This document shows, in pieces, positions 34,800 through 45,933 of a DNA stretch of 58,273 nucleotides; the first letter of the stretch is position 1; every line of letters starts with the position of its first letter. The DNA is from Bondarzewia mesenterica (Eukaryota > Basidiomycota > Agaricomycetes > Russulales > Bondarzewiaceae): contig SGPL01000172.1 of NCBI GenBank assembly GCA_004802705.1, forward strand, positions 1 through 58,273, given 5' to 3'. The translations under genes and the position numbers were made by a program. Below the pieces are notes generated by a model. The model was not told the origin of the DNA and did not search any database. It worked only from the letters and a program-made list of their open reading frames with translations.

Positions 34800-36076
34800 T
34801 CAAGCCACTAGATTCAGCTCTCGCAAGGACTCTCGCAAGTCCCGTAGGGAAGTGAGACCGATGTCCTTCCCATCTAAGTCTGGAACATCAATCGCCGGCT
34901 GGGCAGGATGAGTCTCGGGTGTGATAGGCCCCTCGCTCTCCCAATCCGAGTCTGAGTCGCCTAGGCAGAAAATCGACGAGGGGGGAGTCGTCGAGTAGCG
35001 TGAACCGGAAGAGGCCTTCGACATCGAGCCAATAACGAAGACGTCTATGTCGCTGCGAGAGGACACGCGATGAACAGGGGCTAGACTCGCGACAGAGGAT
35101 GGGAGTGATGAAGGGGTGATAGAAGTAATGTCTGCCTCTGCAGGGTGCTCCCCCGCGAAGAAGCTGCCGATCTTCTTGATCTCATCGCGCATCTTAGCGA
35201 GCGAGATGCGCTGAAGGGGGTCATAGGCGAGGATGCGCCGCAGCAGCTTGTTCGCCTCCATCGAAATGGAACCCCTGAGGAAGAAGTCGTCGTCGTACAG
35301 GAACTGGCGGAACAATGCGTTGTCAAAGCGTGCGAGCTCCCAGGGGTTACGACGGGTAATCATGATGAAGAGGATCACCCCGAGAGACCATACATCATTG
35401 CGCCTGCTCAAGTACGCATTTCTAGAATGCTCGTTTCCTACACACTCTGCGAGGGCAAGTCAGTATGTATATCTCAAAAGCAAAGCAAATTTCGCTTACC
35501 TGGACTCATGTAGTTAGGGGTTCCGATGCAGAACTCACTCGACATGGTGGCTGTCGTCGAGAGGCCAAAGTCGGTCAACCAAACCTGAGAGCCATCACTG
35601 GAGACGAGGATATTGTCAGGCTTCAGGTCACGATGGAAGACGCTCTTTCTATGGCAAGCCTCGACTGCGTCTATGATTTGGATGAAGGCCTGCTTCACCA
35701 AATTGGTATTATTCTCATACACCTTCCGCCCCATGATAGCCTCAAAGAGATCGCCCGTCAGGCATAGATCCATGACGAAAAAGAAGTATCGCCCATCCTC
35801 GATAACGCGGTGAAGGGCGATGACGTTCTTGTGGCATGAAACTCTCTTGTGCATCATGATCTCCCGATGCTGCGCCAAAGCGCGAGGACATTCGGGGTCG
35901 GCTTTCAACATGCACTTCACGGCGTACTCCTTCAAATTATTAGGGGGTGATGTAGTGTCGACGGCGCGATAAACAACGCCATACGCGCCACCGCCAATAC
36001 GTTGTGTAAGAAGGAGTTTGCCATTATCAATGAAGTTGGCAGTGAAGTCGGGGAGGAAAGTGCTGGGGATAGGCAT
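34800..36076 (-). CDS. Ser/Thr protein kinase, copy 2 (Ran1/Ksp1-like)
   Basis: Two exons (36076-35500 and 35446-34800) give 407 residues. The first exon is 577 nt, exactly as in copy 1, and the intron falls at the same position (MSP then EC). The kinase domain is complete: GGGAYG loop, AVKC lysine, FHRDLKPDNIL, TDFGLS and SPE. The tail again carries DSDSDWESEGPITPETHP followed by QPAIDVPDL, nearly as in copy 1. The two copies lie about 6 kb apart in opposite orientation with SNW1 and a hydrolase between them. The promoter elements of copy 1 recur here. This indicates duplication with inversion and retained regulation. The subgroup is tentative. Confidence 0.93.
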
Positions 36077-36206
36077 GCTGGTAATGGTGATTAATAGCTG
36101 CTGCGATCAACGCAATGCAAGTATGTGGTGGTGGTGGTGGGTGGTGGTTAAAGTTAATAATCCCTCTGGTCGAGCATGAAGGGAAATTTATAGTTTTTTT
36201 TTGTGC

Positions 36207-36236
36207 TGTCGGATGTCGCAGATGCGGGTGTCGGAT
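36207..36236 (-). promoter_or_regulatory. Paired ATCCGACA module upstream of kinase 2
   Basis: Read on the minus strand, ATCCGACA occurs at 36236-36229 and again at 36214-36207, separated by 14 bp. Apart from a 2-bp insertion it is identical to the module of kinase 1. It sits 14 bp before the TATA box, the same as there. Confidence 0.7.
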
Positions 36237-37255
36237 GAAGGACAGCAGCACCAGACACACCCAGACGCGCTCCAACGTGACTTGCCTCCACAGTCACGTG
36301 ACTGCTATGAGTTCGCAGTCGTCTGAGGTTTTCGACGGCGGCGTGGTCCAGTCCCCTCTGTCTCCATTTCATCTCTCTCGCAGAGTGGAACAAAATAGTG
36401 AAACCGCATGGCGCGTGCCACTCACCTCCGCATGGAATCTAGAAGGTAATAGGGGCTCGACGTTCAACATCGCCGACACGGTCCCAAAGACCTAGTTCGC
36501 AACACCACGCCCATTGCCGCTTGCTAGTTGCAGTGACTGAGGCCTATGGGAAGTTCCTCACCTTAAACAAAGGTTGACGAAGGCCCTTCTCTATGAGTAA
36601 GACTTCGGGGACGGGAGGTATTGAGCGACGTCCCGGTTCGTGCCCTGCCTCTTTGTCGACATGGAACGATTATTAGTGAAGAACTGACACTCACCGTCAA
36701 TCCTTATGATCTAACGGTAGTCCCCATTACTAGACTTCGATTGATTGGGCATTCTTCGAGGTCACGATAACTCTGTAACAAAAGTTTATCATTGCTGGGA
36801 CTTGGTGGATTGGTCATTTTAGTGGGGTGTTGCTGTGTAATAACACAGGAAAGTTCCATAACAACATCATGCGTCAAAGACTCACAGTGTTGTAGCTGAA
36901 GCTTGAAAATACTCCGATGATTCCAACACACAATCATAGATGCTCACGAGATGCTCACCTGTCTCACCACTTGATCTCGTCTCATCATTCATGTTGCTCT
37001 TGCAGCTGCGGGAACATAATCGATCTAGAGCAAAATAAGTAACACGGATGAATTGTCTTCGTTGTCGTTTTTAGCAAAGCCTGAGAGCATGAACCGAAAT
37101 GAATGCGAAGTGGTTGGCTGGAGGAGGGGAGCCTGGAAGAAACGAACCGGGTCCGACGCGTCCGAACCGGCAACATCGTAGCGCTGACTACGTACGAAAG
37201 GATATCCTCTCTTCTGCCCACCGTCTTCTGCAAAGTCAGCCGACTCTCGGCGAGG

Positions 37256-37261
37256 TATAAA
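37256..37261 (+). promoter_or_regulatory. TATA box candidate of HEM2
   Basis: TATAAA about 150 bp upstream of the HEM2 start codon, in a suitable orientation. No other TATA-like string lies closer. Confidence 0.4.
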
Positions 37262-37409
37262 GTGATCCCACCAAAACTCGGGCTGTGAAACTCCCCTTGA
37301 TCAGTTGTAGCGCGCACTCCACCGCCCAACAGCTGTCCGAATTGTTAGACTCAAAATCCCAGTTAAAAAAGGTCAAACCCAATTGTCTTTTCATCTCTCA
37401 ATCAAAGCC

Positions 37410-38625
<1,216 letters not shown>

Positions 38626-39059
38626 GACATCCGTATGACACCGATATTTTTGGAACGGTAAAAGGTGAATGAGTGTACAGTGTAATGAATGTGTCCGTGT
38701 GCAGTAACCTATGTAGGATGTATAGAAGAAAATAACACCTCGTCTCTGATTCCGAGCCTGGTTCTGAAGCGTCCAGTGGTTTTGGTGGGAACAAAATCTG
38801 TGCTGCTTCTCTCCCATCCCACAACGGCATCGGCTGGCTGCGCGACCTGCGCTAAAAATCGCTCACAAAGAATCTGGTATGTAAATACAACGGGCTCAAA
38901 GATAAATGAATGCTTAACGACTCCGTTGCCCACGACAACCAATTCTCTAACATCAAGGTAAGCCGCGAGCTCAACAAATGACCTCTTCAAAGACGCCAAC
39001 GAAGGTAGCGGAGATGATGTGAGCGATCCAAAATTTTCGATGATATGATTGTTGAACGA
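38626..39059. other. Convergent 3' flanks of HEM2 and the membrane protein gene
   Basis: A 434-bp spacer, presumably the two 3' untranslated regions. No gene recognised. Confidence 0.5.
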
Positions 39060-40148
39060 TCATTGGCTGTCCTGCTCCTTGTGATACGGGGGTGGGGGTG
39101 GTAGTTGGGTATCCGTGGACGACCAATCGTCGCCCGTCATCCCATCAACCCGTCTCCGCGGCCTCATAGGATCAGGCAACGGTCGCCTTCGTGGAGTTCG
39201 TGACACATTTTCCGTGAGCGAGAAACTTTCCACTGACCCCGTTCCATGCCATGATCTAAGATCAGGCGAGGCGCGTCCGAAGTCGGGTGCAGCCATGCTC
39301 GCTGACGGCGATTCTGGGCGCCACTGCCGATGACGCGGGGCAGCTTGTGATTGAGTATGTGTAGCAGAGCCAGGGTTGAGGGGGCTTGATAAACACGGGG
39401 GATGAGTGAGGGAGTAGCTGGAGGCTGCGGGAGATGAAGGATGTGGTGGCAGGGATGCCGCGATGGAGCTTCGCTCCGAGTGGAGGGCTAGCGACGCGTC
39501 GTGGTTGGGACAGGTGAAAGAGGAAGAGGAAGCGATGATTTCTAAAGGCGGGCTGCGCATTCGCGCCACTCTGCTCGTATCGCGAAGGTCTGTGACTGAA
39601 AGGGTGCAGAGTTCGTTGCCCAATGGTCTGTCATGGGGACGCTCGGGTTGACGGCTGTCGGTGACCTCGACCTGGGAGACACCAGGCTGTCTAAAATCTG
39701 GATTATGAAGGTATCATTAAAATCAGCACGAGTTCCAATTCTTTGCGATATTAGAGAGGTGTTACTTGTCGGATTAGACCGTGCTTCTTCCTTAACGCTG
39801 AGCTCCCTCTTGAATCTTGACCGTAAGCGGAAGTACAGGGCGAAAACGGTCACCAAACCGATCAAGCATAGCACTAGAGCAGCAACAATTGCTAGGAAGG
39901 CCGGACTTGAGAAGAGAAACACGCCATTTTGTGAAGTTTGGTCTGGCGTCCCCGCAGCCTCGTCTATTGTAATGGCCAATTGACTGAGTCTCTTGCAATG
40001 CGGCAATCAGCTGGTCACACTCACCACTACCTTGCGTTTGAGTCACAGTGGCCATAGATGCCAACGCTGGTAGAGTGGCCGGGAGGCAAGGAAGGTCTGT
40101 GAGTGCTGTGGCCACGGTGTTCGTCACACAGGACGTCAGACGCGACAA
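39060..40148 (-). CDS. Single-pass membrane protein with PPPPY tail
   Basis: The part that is clear runs from about 40148 to 39060. An extracytosolic Thr/Ala/Cys-bearing segment (LTSCVTNTVATALTDLPCLP) is followed by a short spacer and one strong membrane span (LAIVAALVLCLIGLVTVFAL, near 39890-39830). A basic stop-transfer (RLRSRFKREL) and a disordered Ser/Pro-rich cytosolic tail follow, ending QLPPPPPYHKEQDSQ. This plan, with a Cys-containing ectodomain, one span and a low-complexity tail, is common in agaricomycetes, where function is unknown. The PPPY is the kind of motif bound by WW domains of Rsp5/NEDD4 ubiquitin ligases. The start is not settled: sequence upstream to 40340 has open frames but no clear signal peptide joins in frame. 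A frame change near 40010 implies an intron I could not fix. Confidence 0.55.
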
Positions 40149-40340
40149 GAAATGCCGGAGGGCCGAGGAAGGGTGTGCGTTTCAAGGTACGGCTAAAGAC
40201 GGAGGTTACTGGGGGAAGAGGGAAGAAAGACAGACTATGTGTCTGTCCGTGGAAATAAGAGGCGTTGATGACGGCGATGCAAGCAAGACGGGTTGTGAAC
40301 AGCCTTTTGCCTGTGTGGGAGAGCTGATGGAACATCATTG

Positions 40341-41439
40341 AACGCTACATCAGAATCAAGAAGACGTTGGAATGCGACTCGCAACTCGCAGTCCAAAGAG
40401 GCAAGGGCCGCAGATGAAGATCACAGATGGGATGGAGGTTGAAAGGAATAGGGAAACCGTTGAGACAGTTGTTACACGAGCCAAGAGAGAAAGACGAGTA
40501 TGTGCGTGCCAAGTATGTACATAGGTCCGAGGCGACAGGACATCAGTGGAAGAGACTGTGCTTGGGTTGACAGAAACATGGAAGGGCTTACCTATGGTTT
40601 CCAGCGCCTATTAGTCTCGACTATTCTCGCGGTGCAAGACGAATGCTACCATTTACAGTAAAAGGGTAACGATTCTTCATACCTGGCTTCGATCTCTGAC
40701 TGTCATTCATATGGTCTTTAGATATAAGCGTAACACATACTATAGGGAAAACTGCACACCAAAACTTTCCTCGCCATGTGGTGAGGTGCTGCGTAGATCA
40801 CCGTGATCCGGTTGCATGTCGTATAAATGGAAGATTCCAATCACGACCATTCCCAACTTCTTGTTTCGCTGTGCTTGCCGGCACGGACGATTGGATGTAG
40901 ACAAATGAACATACCTTAGAGCAGCGTATATCTCAGCTCTGGTCTCCGTTGCGACCTTAATCTCAGCTCGAACTTGCCAACCGATCAATGGATTAAATCG
41001 TAGTATGTACGACAGTGATCCTTGTTTCGACTTGTTCCTGACGACCGATACGAGGGAATAGACTCGGGAATAGACTTCCGACAGCGGTGTTTCCAGCTGC
41101 TGGGATGCGCAAGATTACAGGTGTCAATGCAAGTCATGGTCCTATATAATGGGTCTTGTCAAAAAGAGAACAACCCGCGACATCAGAAAAGGAAAGTTCG
41201 ACTTGGGGTACTTACGCTTACAATTGTTTCGAATTGATCGAGTTGAATCAAAGAAATACGGTGTCTCAAGCTTCAAGGCCAAAGAATATGTAACATTCTC
41301 AGCCTAAAGCACGAACGTTCAAAATTTCTGCGTCGCGGAAGCGTCGATCAAACCAACTTGAACTCAGAGGAGTCGGAGATAAAGAGCCTTGTAACGGCGT
41401 AACGCTATGTGACAGAGTCTTTTCCCTTCGGACTTTGCC
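40341..41439. other. Intergenic, no gene seen
   Basis: About 1.1 kb with only short frames and no recognised domain. It ends at the left terminus of the palindromic element. Confidence 0.5.
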
Positions 41440-42778
41440 AGGCCCCCTGATAATAGGGGGTAAGGTCGGGTAGGATTTTTGGGCACTTCGGACCTTAGAT
41501 AGTGGACAAAAATCTTGCCCAAAATAGGAAATTGTCTACCGTGAGCCTACCCGACCCAAAAATTTTGGCCTCAACTGGTGGACATATAACCTGACACTGG
41601 GGGAATGGAGGTATTGAGTCTGTAAGTAAATGTGAAAATAACAATGAACAAAGACAAAGTTTGGTCCGGATTTCTGCAGGAGATAAATAGGGTAAAAATA
41701 ATATATTTATCATGACATGTTCTCAGCATTTGCTCTGATAACCAATTTTAAAGATCTTTTGTATGTTTTCACGTTGTTCCTTTCAAAGTAAATGAAAAAC
41801 AGGATTCACCATTCACACACAATTTTAGGAATGCTCCAGCATGAATGGTGAATTTGTGGTGAATTTTATTTTTATTTACTTTGAAAGGAACAACTTGAAA
41901 TCATACAAAGGAACTTTAAAATTGGTTATCGGAGCAAATGCTGAGTACATGTCACGATAAATATATTATTTGTACTCTATTTATCTCCTGCAGAAATCTG
42001 GACCAAACTTTGTCTTTGTTCATCGTTATTTTCGCATTTACTCACAGACTTAATACCTCCATTCCCCCAGTGTGACTTCTAAAAATTACAAGAAAAATCG
42101 AAAAAAATGCATTAAAAAAAATAGGAAACAGTTGAGGATGTTCTCAAAATTATGTACAAAGAAAATCAATCTAAACCGGTATCCTCAACCTNGTCCGAGT
42201 GTTTCTTTCATCGACCGGCAGGCTGCATTGATTCCCGGACGGCTGCTACTAAATGCCCTTGGTGCAACAACAAAAAAACTGAACATGTCATCAAAACACC
42301 CTGGCAATAGCTCACAGACAGTATTGTTGGCCATTAAATGCAAGCAAGACACAGGGATGGACATGAGAAAGGCTGCTGATGAGATGTGTGCAAAATGAGG
42401 AAGGCCGATATGAATGGAGCAGATTTACATGGGAAAATAAGAGGGAAAAACTCACCAGCTCGAAAAAAATATTTATATGTGCGAGAGACAAAGAAAAACG
42501 GCGGCTCCATTGTTGACTTGCCACCAAGGACGGCACTGCCATTGAGATATGGGGCGGTGGCATCCTTGGTACCACTGCTGGGTTTGAACTGGCGCCTGGT
42601 GGATGGACCTGAGCTCAATGCGGGTGAGCGCGTCTGGTGGATAAAAAATCCGACCTCCCGCCCCGGATCGACGTGTGGCTGGTGGATTACAACCGGCAAC
42701 TACCCGACCGGTCTCAGAAAAAGGCGCGATTTACTGGTGGACCGACACCCGACCTTACCCCCTATTATCAGGGGGCCT
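41440..42778. mobile_element. Palindromic transposable element with 32-bp terminal inverted repeats
   Basis: The ends 41440-41471 and 42747-42778 are perfect inverted copies over 32 bp, starting AGGCCCCCTGATAAT. Each end is itself a small hairpin (CCCCCT..AGGGGG). Inside is a near-perfect palindrome at 41591-42075. A CCCGACC motif and a CTGGTGGA motif recur near the ends. The remaining unique part (42076-42746) has two short open frames without a recognised transposase, and one ambiguous base at 42192. No obvious target-site duplication flanks it. Superfamily unassigned; a non-autonomous or degenerate DNA transposon is the simplest reading. Confidence 0.75.
41591..42075. repeat. Large internal palindrome, arms about 200 bp
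   Basis: Left arm 41591-41793 and right arm 41875-42075 are inverted copies differing at about 15 positions, counted by eye. The loop of about 80 bp itself contains shorter complementary stretches (ATTCACCATTCA against TGAATGGTGAAT). A transcript through it would fold into a long hairpin. Confidence 0.88.
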
Positions 42779-42883
42779 ATTCTAGCGCGCGTGACATGTT
42801 TGTGACAACTAAGTGCTGTTTGGCAGTATTTGTTCCGTGAGTTAGGGCACTAATAATTACGGGGGTGCGATAACCCTTGGCAA

Positions 42884-44142
42884 GCAAGGGAACAATGGCT
42901 CTTCTTTCAAAGACGCAAACGGTGGGTGGCTATCAAAATCCTATCCGCCCACGCGACAAATGTTCAAAATCGTCTTTCCTACGAACTCCAGCTCCTTCAA
43001 CGTATCCAATATTTGGGGCATACTACTAGGCGTCCCGGGCACGCACACGTCGTGACTCTGTTAGACCACTTCTATCACTCGAGTCGGCATGGGAGTCATC
43101 TATTTCTGGTCACTGATGTGCTTGGAAGCAATGTGAGGGCTGCCAAAGTGGATGGCAAGATCCCGGTGGGGCTCGTCAAGTATATGACGAGACAGCTTCT
43201 CCTTGCATTGGATTTCCTACACAGTGAATGCGAAGTTATACACACCGGTGCGTTCCTTTATCTCTCTGACGTTCACGATCCCCATGGTGGTGGTTTCACT
43301 GTTAAGATATCAAGCCCGATAAAATCCTCTTCGTGGTTCACGACGTGGCTGCTGCCTTGGCTCACCACGGTCCCATGCATGCACGTGATGACTCCCAATT
43401 TCCTGCCCAAGCTATCTTGTCACATCCATGATTGACGTCTACCAACCTGTTCGATCCAAAAGCGTGGCCACGCTTACACGTGCAGTTGACGGATTTCGGT
43501 ACTGGTGAGCGTCTGAAAGACAGACCTTGGTCACCCGTAGTTACGCACTGTTTGCATTTTAGCTGCCTCTTTTCACGGTTACCACGCAGATATTATACAG
43601 CCATACGCCCTTCGCACCCCAGAGGTCATTATTGGATGTGGTTGGGGCAGCAGTGCTGATATTTGGAACTTGGGACGCATGGTAAGTTTTTGTCAGGATC
43701 TTAGTCACTGACGGCGTCTGATGGTATATGAAGGTCTTCGAACTCCTAACTGGTCGATGGCTGTTCAGGCCAACTGAAGGCCCCAGGTGGAGTGCTGAAG
43801 CATTCCATCTTGAGCAGATGAGGAGGTTATCTGGCGAGGACTTCAACGTGACGTCTGTGCGAAGTGGCAGCCGTTTTGGCAAATATTTTGACGACGGCGG
43901 TATGTCAATCCGATTCTTTTTCGGGCCAATGTGGCTCGCTTGAACGATTTTCCTGTCTGCAGGTCATGCGTTTTACAACTTTAGGTCTCCAAACCCTCGA
44001 AGAGATTTTCCGGGTCTATAACGTCTTGAGCGAAAATGATCTGTCGCCCTGTGTGTCATTTCTGGGATCAATGCTACGTCTAATGCCGTCTGATCGTGCG
44101 ACGGCCAAGGAGTTGTTGGAAAATCAATGGTTGAAGGTTTGA
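42884..44142 (+). pseudogene. SRPK-like protein kinase, N-lobe damaged
   Basis: From RWVAIKILSAH onward most of an SRPK-type kinase is readable across several short introns: the alpha-C region, VTLLDHFYHSSRHGSHLFLV, HSECEVIHT joined to DIKPDKIL, QLTDFGTGERLKD, QPYALRTPEVIIGCGWGSSA, DIWNLGRMVFELLTGRWLF, and an end at SDRATAKELLENQWLKV. Intact relatives phosphorylate SR-type proteins. Two defects stand out. The Gly-rich loop is missing or scrambled, with only about 100 bp left before the palindromic element. The catalytic-loop Asn is Lys (PDKIL instead of PDNIL), which should remove Mg binding. The introns and frame of the C-lobe remain sound, so loss is recent or the product is a pseudokinase. 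Confidence 0.7.
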
Positions 44143-44239
44143 CACCGGTCTGAGACCTCGGACGCAACACCGCACTGTTCAGCCTTTTGTTGCATGGCCA
44201 CCCTTAGACAGTTCATCATCGCGGATTTCCAGCCATCGA

Positions 44240-44790
44240 TTACTTTATTCGCGGGAGAGGTCATATCGATTGTCCATGATAGGCCAGCATGCTGACACTT
44301 GCGGTCGCCTCGTTCAATGTATGTATCCCAGTCCGTCAAATTTCGCGTTGAAAATCAATTCTTCATCAGTGGTTCTTCTGGGGCTATTTCTTGCATTCAG
44401 CGAGACGGGCAGCGCGTACATTGGCAACCTCAGTGAGTCATCCCCGCCCCATTCAACCTCAGCAGCGACTCAACTCCCCGAAGAATACTTTGGCCTTAAG
44501 GGTTTCCTTGAGAAGCCATCCATCGGGAGCGCCGGAATCCCCCCCCGCACCTTCCGCGTCTTCCAGCTGACGTTCGCCGCCATCATGCCCATACTCGCGC
44601 TGGACGCCATTGCCGAATGTGCACGGCCCGACGCTCGTCTACAACCCGATCGCATGCTGGACATGGAATTCCAACAGATGGTCGTTCGCCCTCGGCGGCC
44701 TCGACCTTGCCGGCAGCACACCCGTGCGTATTTCGTCGGGTACCGCCGCGCTCGCGATCAGCATCTACTTGGGCAAGCGGCGCGGGTCGG
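44240..44790 (+). pseudogene. Ammonium transporter (Amt/Mep), fragment 1
   Basis: Pieces in several frames read as the first half of an Amt/Mep permease: MLTLAVASFN, a short intron, WFFWGYFL, then AFSETGSAYIGNLS one base out of frame. They continue with YFGLKGF, FRVFQLTFAAIMPILALDAI and, after a gap of about 20 residues and a frame change, PTLVYNPIACWTWNSN, then WSFALGGLDLAGSTPV and ISSGTAALAISIYLGKRRG. Amt proteins carry ammonium across the plasma membrane. The conserved Asp of LVYDPIA is Asn here. Frameshifts, a deletion and the abrupt end after GKRRG make this a pseudogene. The next part of the protein appears 3.75 kb downstream at 48545. Confidence 0.82.
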
Positions 44791-45933
44791 TATCAAGCCT
44801 TCCTGGATCAGTTCTCGACTTCAGGCTCAGGCTCACGGTGGCTTCTATGACATCATCACATTGTGTTCTCAAGTTCTCGCAATTTCTGGCTATTGAATCT
44901 CAAGTTCTCGACAACTTTGACGTTCGTCTATTTTGCGGAACTGGGGCGGACTTGATCTCATGCACTTGTGCCTTCGGAACTTGAACTCGAGAAGCTAAGT
45001 ACAGTATTCTGTGAGTCGGATTCTCAAGGCATTGGTCACACTCTCCTATGGAACGACCACACGCTGGCTGGAATAATAGGTCTCTATCCTTAATCATCGC
45101 TTGTGACACGAACCGGGTGCCGACCTTGTGAGACATCGAAAACTGAGTCAACGAGTAGGTTTTCTAAGAATCTATCAATAATTCGATTTTAAAGGCATGC
45201 TACTTACTGTATTAGCCGGTCACGGACGATCTCACATGCTATATCGCGATGGTATCAGCCGCTGAGATTGTCTATCAGGCTGCCTACCATGAATATTTGC
45301 ACCGGGACAATCGGCGATGAGATATTTTAAGTGCCCGCGCGCCTGATAATAAGCAGGACAGTAGAGCTTGCTCAATTTCGTCGCTCTACAGTCGGTTTGA
45401 ATTTGGAAAATTTAGATCTGTCCGGTGCGATGCAGCATGCACACGTCAAAGTGGCTTTCTTCGGGACTTATGTTCCCCCATTGCTGCATATTTTGTTCGG
45501 GTTATATGGCCACTCTTCGATGACAAGGCAGGTGATTTCGCAGAGGCCGTAGTTCCTCCATTTATCAACTCAGCGATGCGGGCTATCATCTTTTATGATA
45601 GGATAGGGGTCAGATGCTCTACTTATGTCACCCATACAAAATTATGCTTCGTCTTGACTCCATGCACCATTCGAGAGACTGTTCGCAATTCGAGTCTTCT
45701 GGTAATCTGTCTCTGCTTCCTCATTCAACTTCAACATGGTCTGAGAATTTGTCCCTCTCATAGTATCGCTTTCCCCTCAAAATCGGTGTGTGAGACGGTT
45801 CTCGGAAATGAAGCGACAACGTAGGCATGTATGTAATGACTGATTCTTGACCGAAAGGGAATATCAAACATTCTTCTACATGCCTGCGCATATAAAGAAA
45901 ACGCCGTACTGATCAGTGACTATCGCTGAGTTC
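44791..45933. other. Intergenic between the AMT fragment and the P450
   Basis: About 1.1 kb without a recognised gene. It contains the P450 promoter at its right end. It should hold the left border of whatever separated the two AMT fragments, but I see no terminal repeat. Confidence 0.5.

Larger units (their letters stand above)
36077..37409. promoter_or_regulatory. Divergent region between kinase 2 and HEM2
   Basis: On the kinase side: a TATAAA box (36187-36192, minus strand), the paired ATCCGACA module (36207-36236), an E-box TCACGTGA (36294-36301) and a GGT-rich microsatellite (about 36121-36148, probably in the 5' UTR). On the HEM2 side: TATAAA at 37256-37261, about 150 bp before the start. 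The middle holds no recognised gene. Confidence 0.6.

Noticed and set aside
42072..42398. Lys/Asn-rich frame inside the palindromic element, considered as a transposase piece
   Set aside because: No catalytic triad, helix-turn-helix or zinc-finger pattern; contains an ambiguous base; too short to support.
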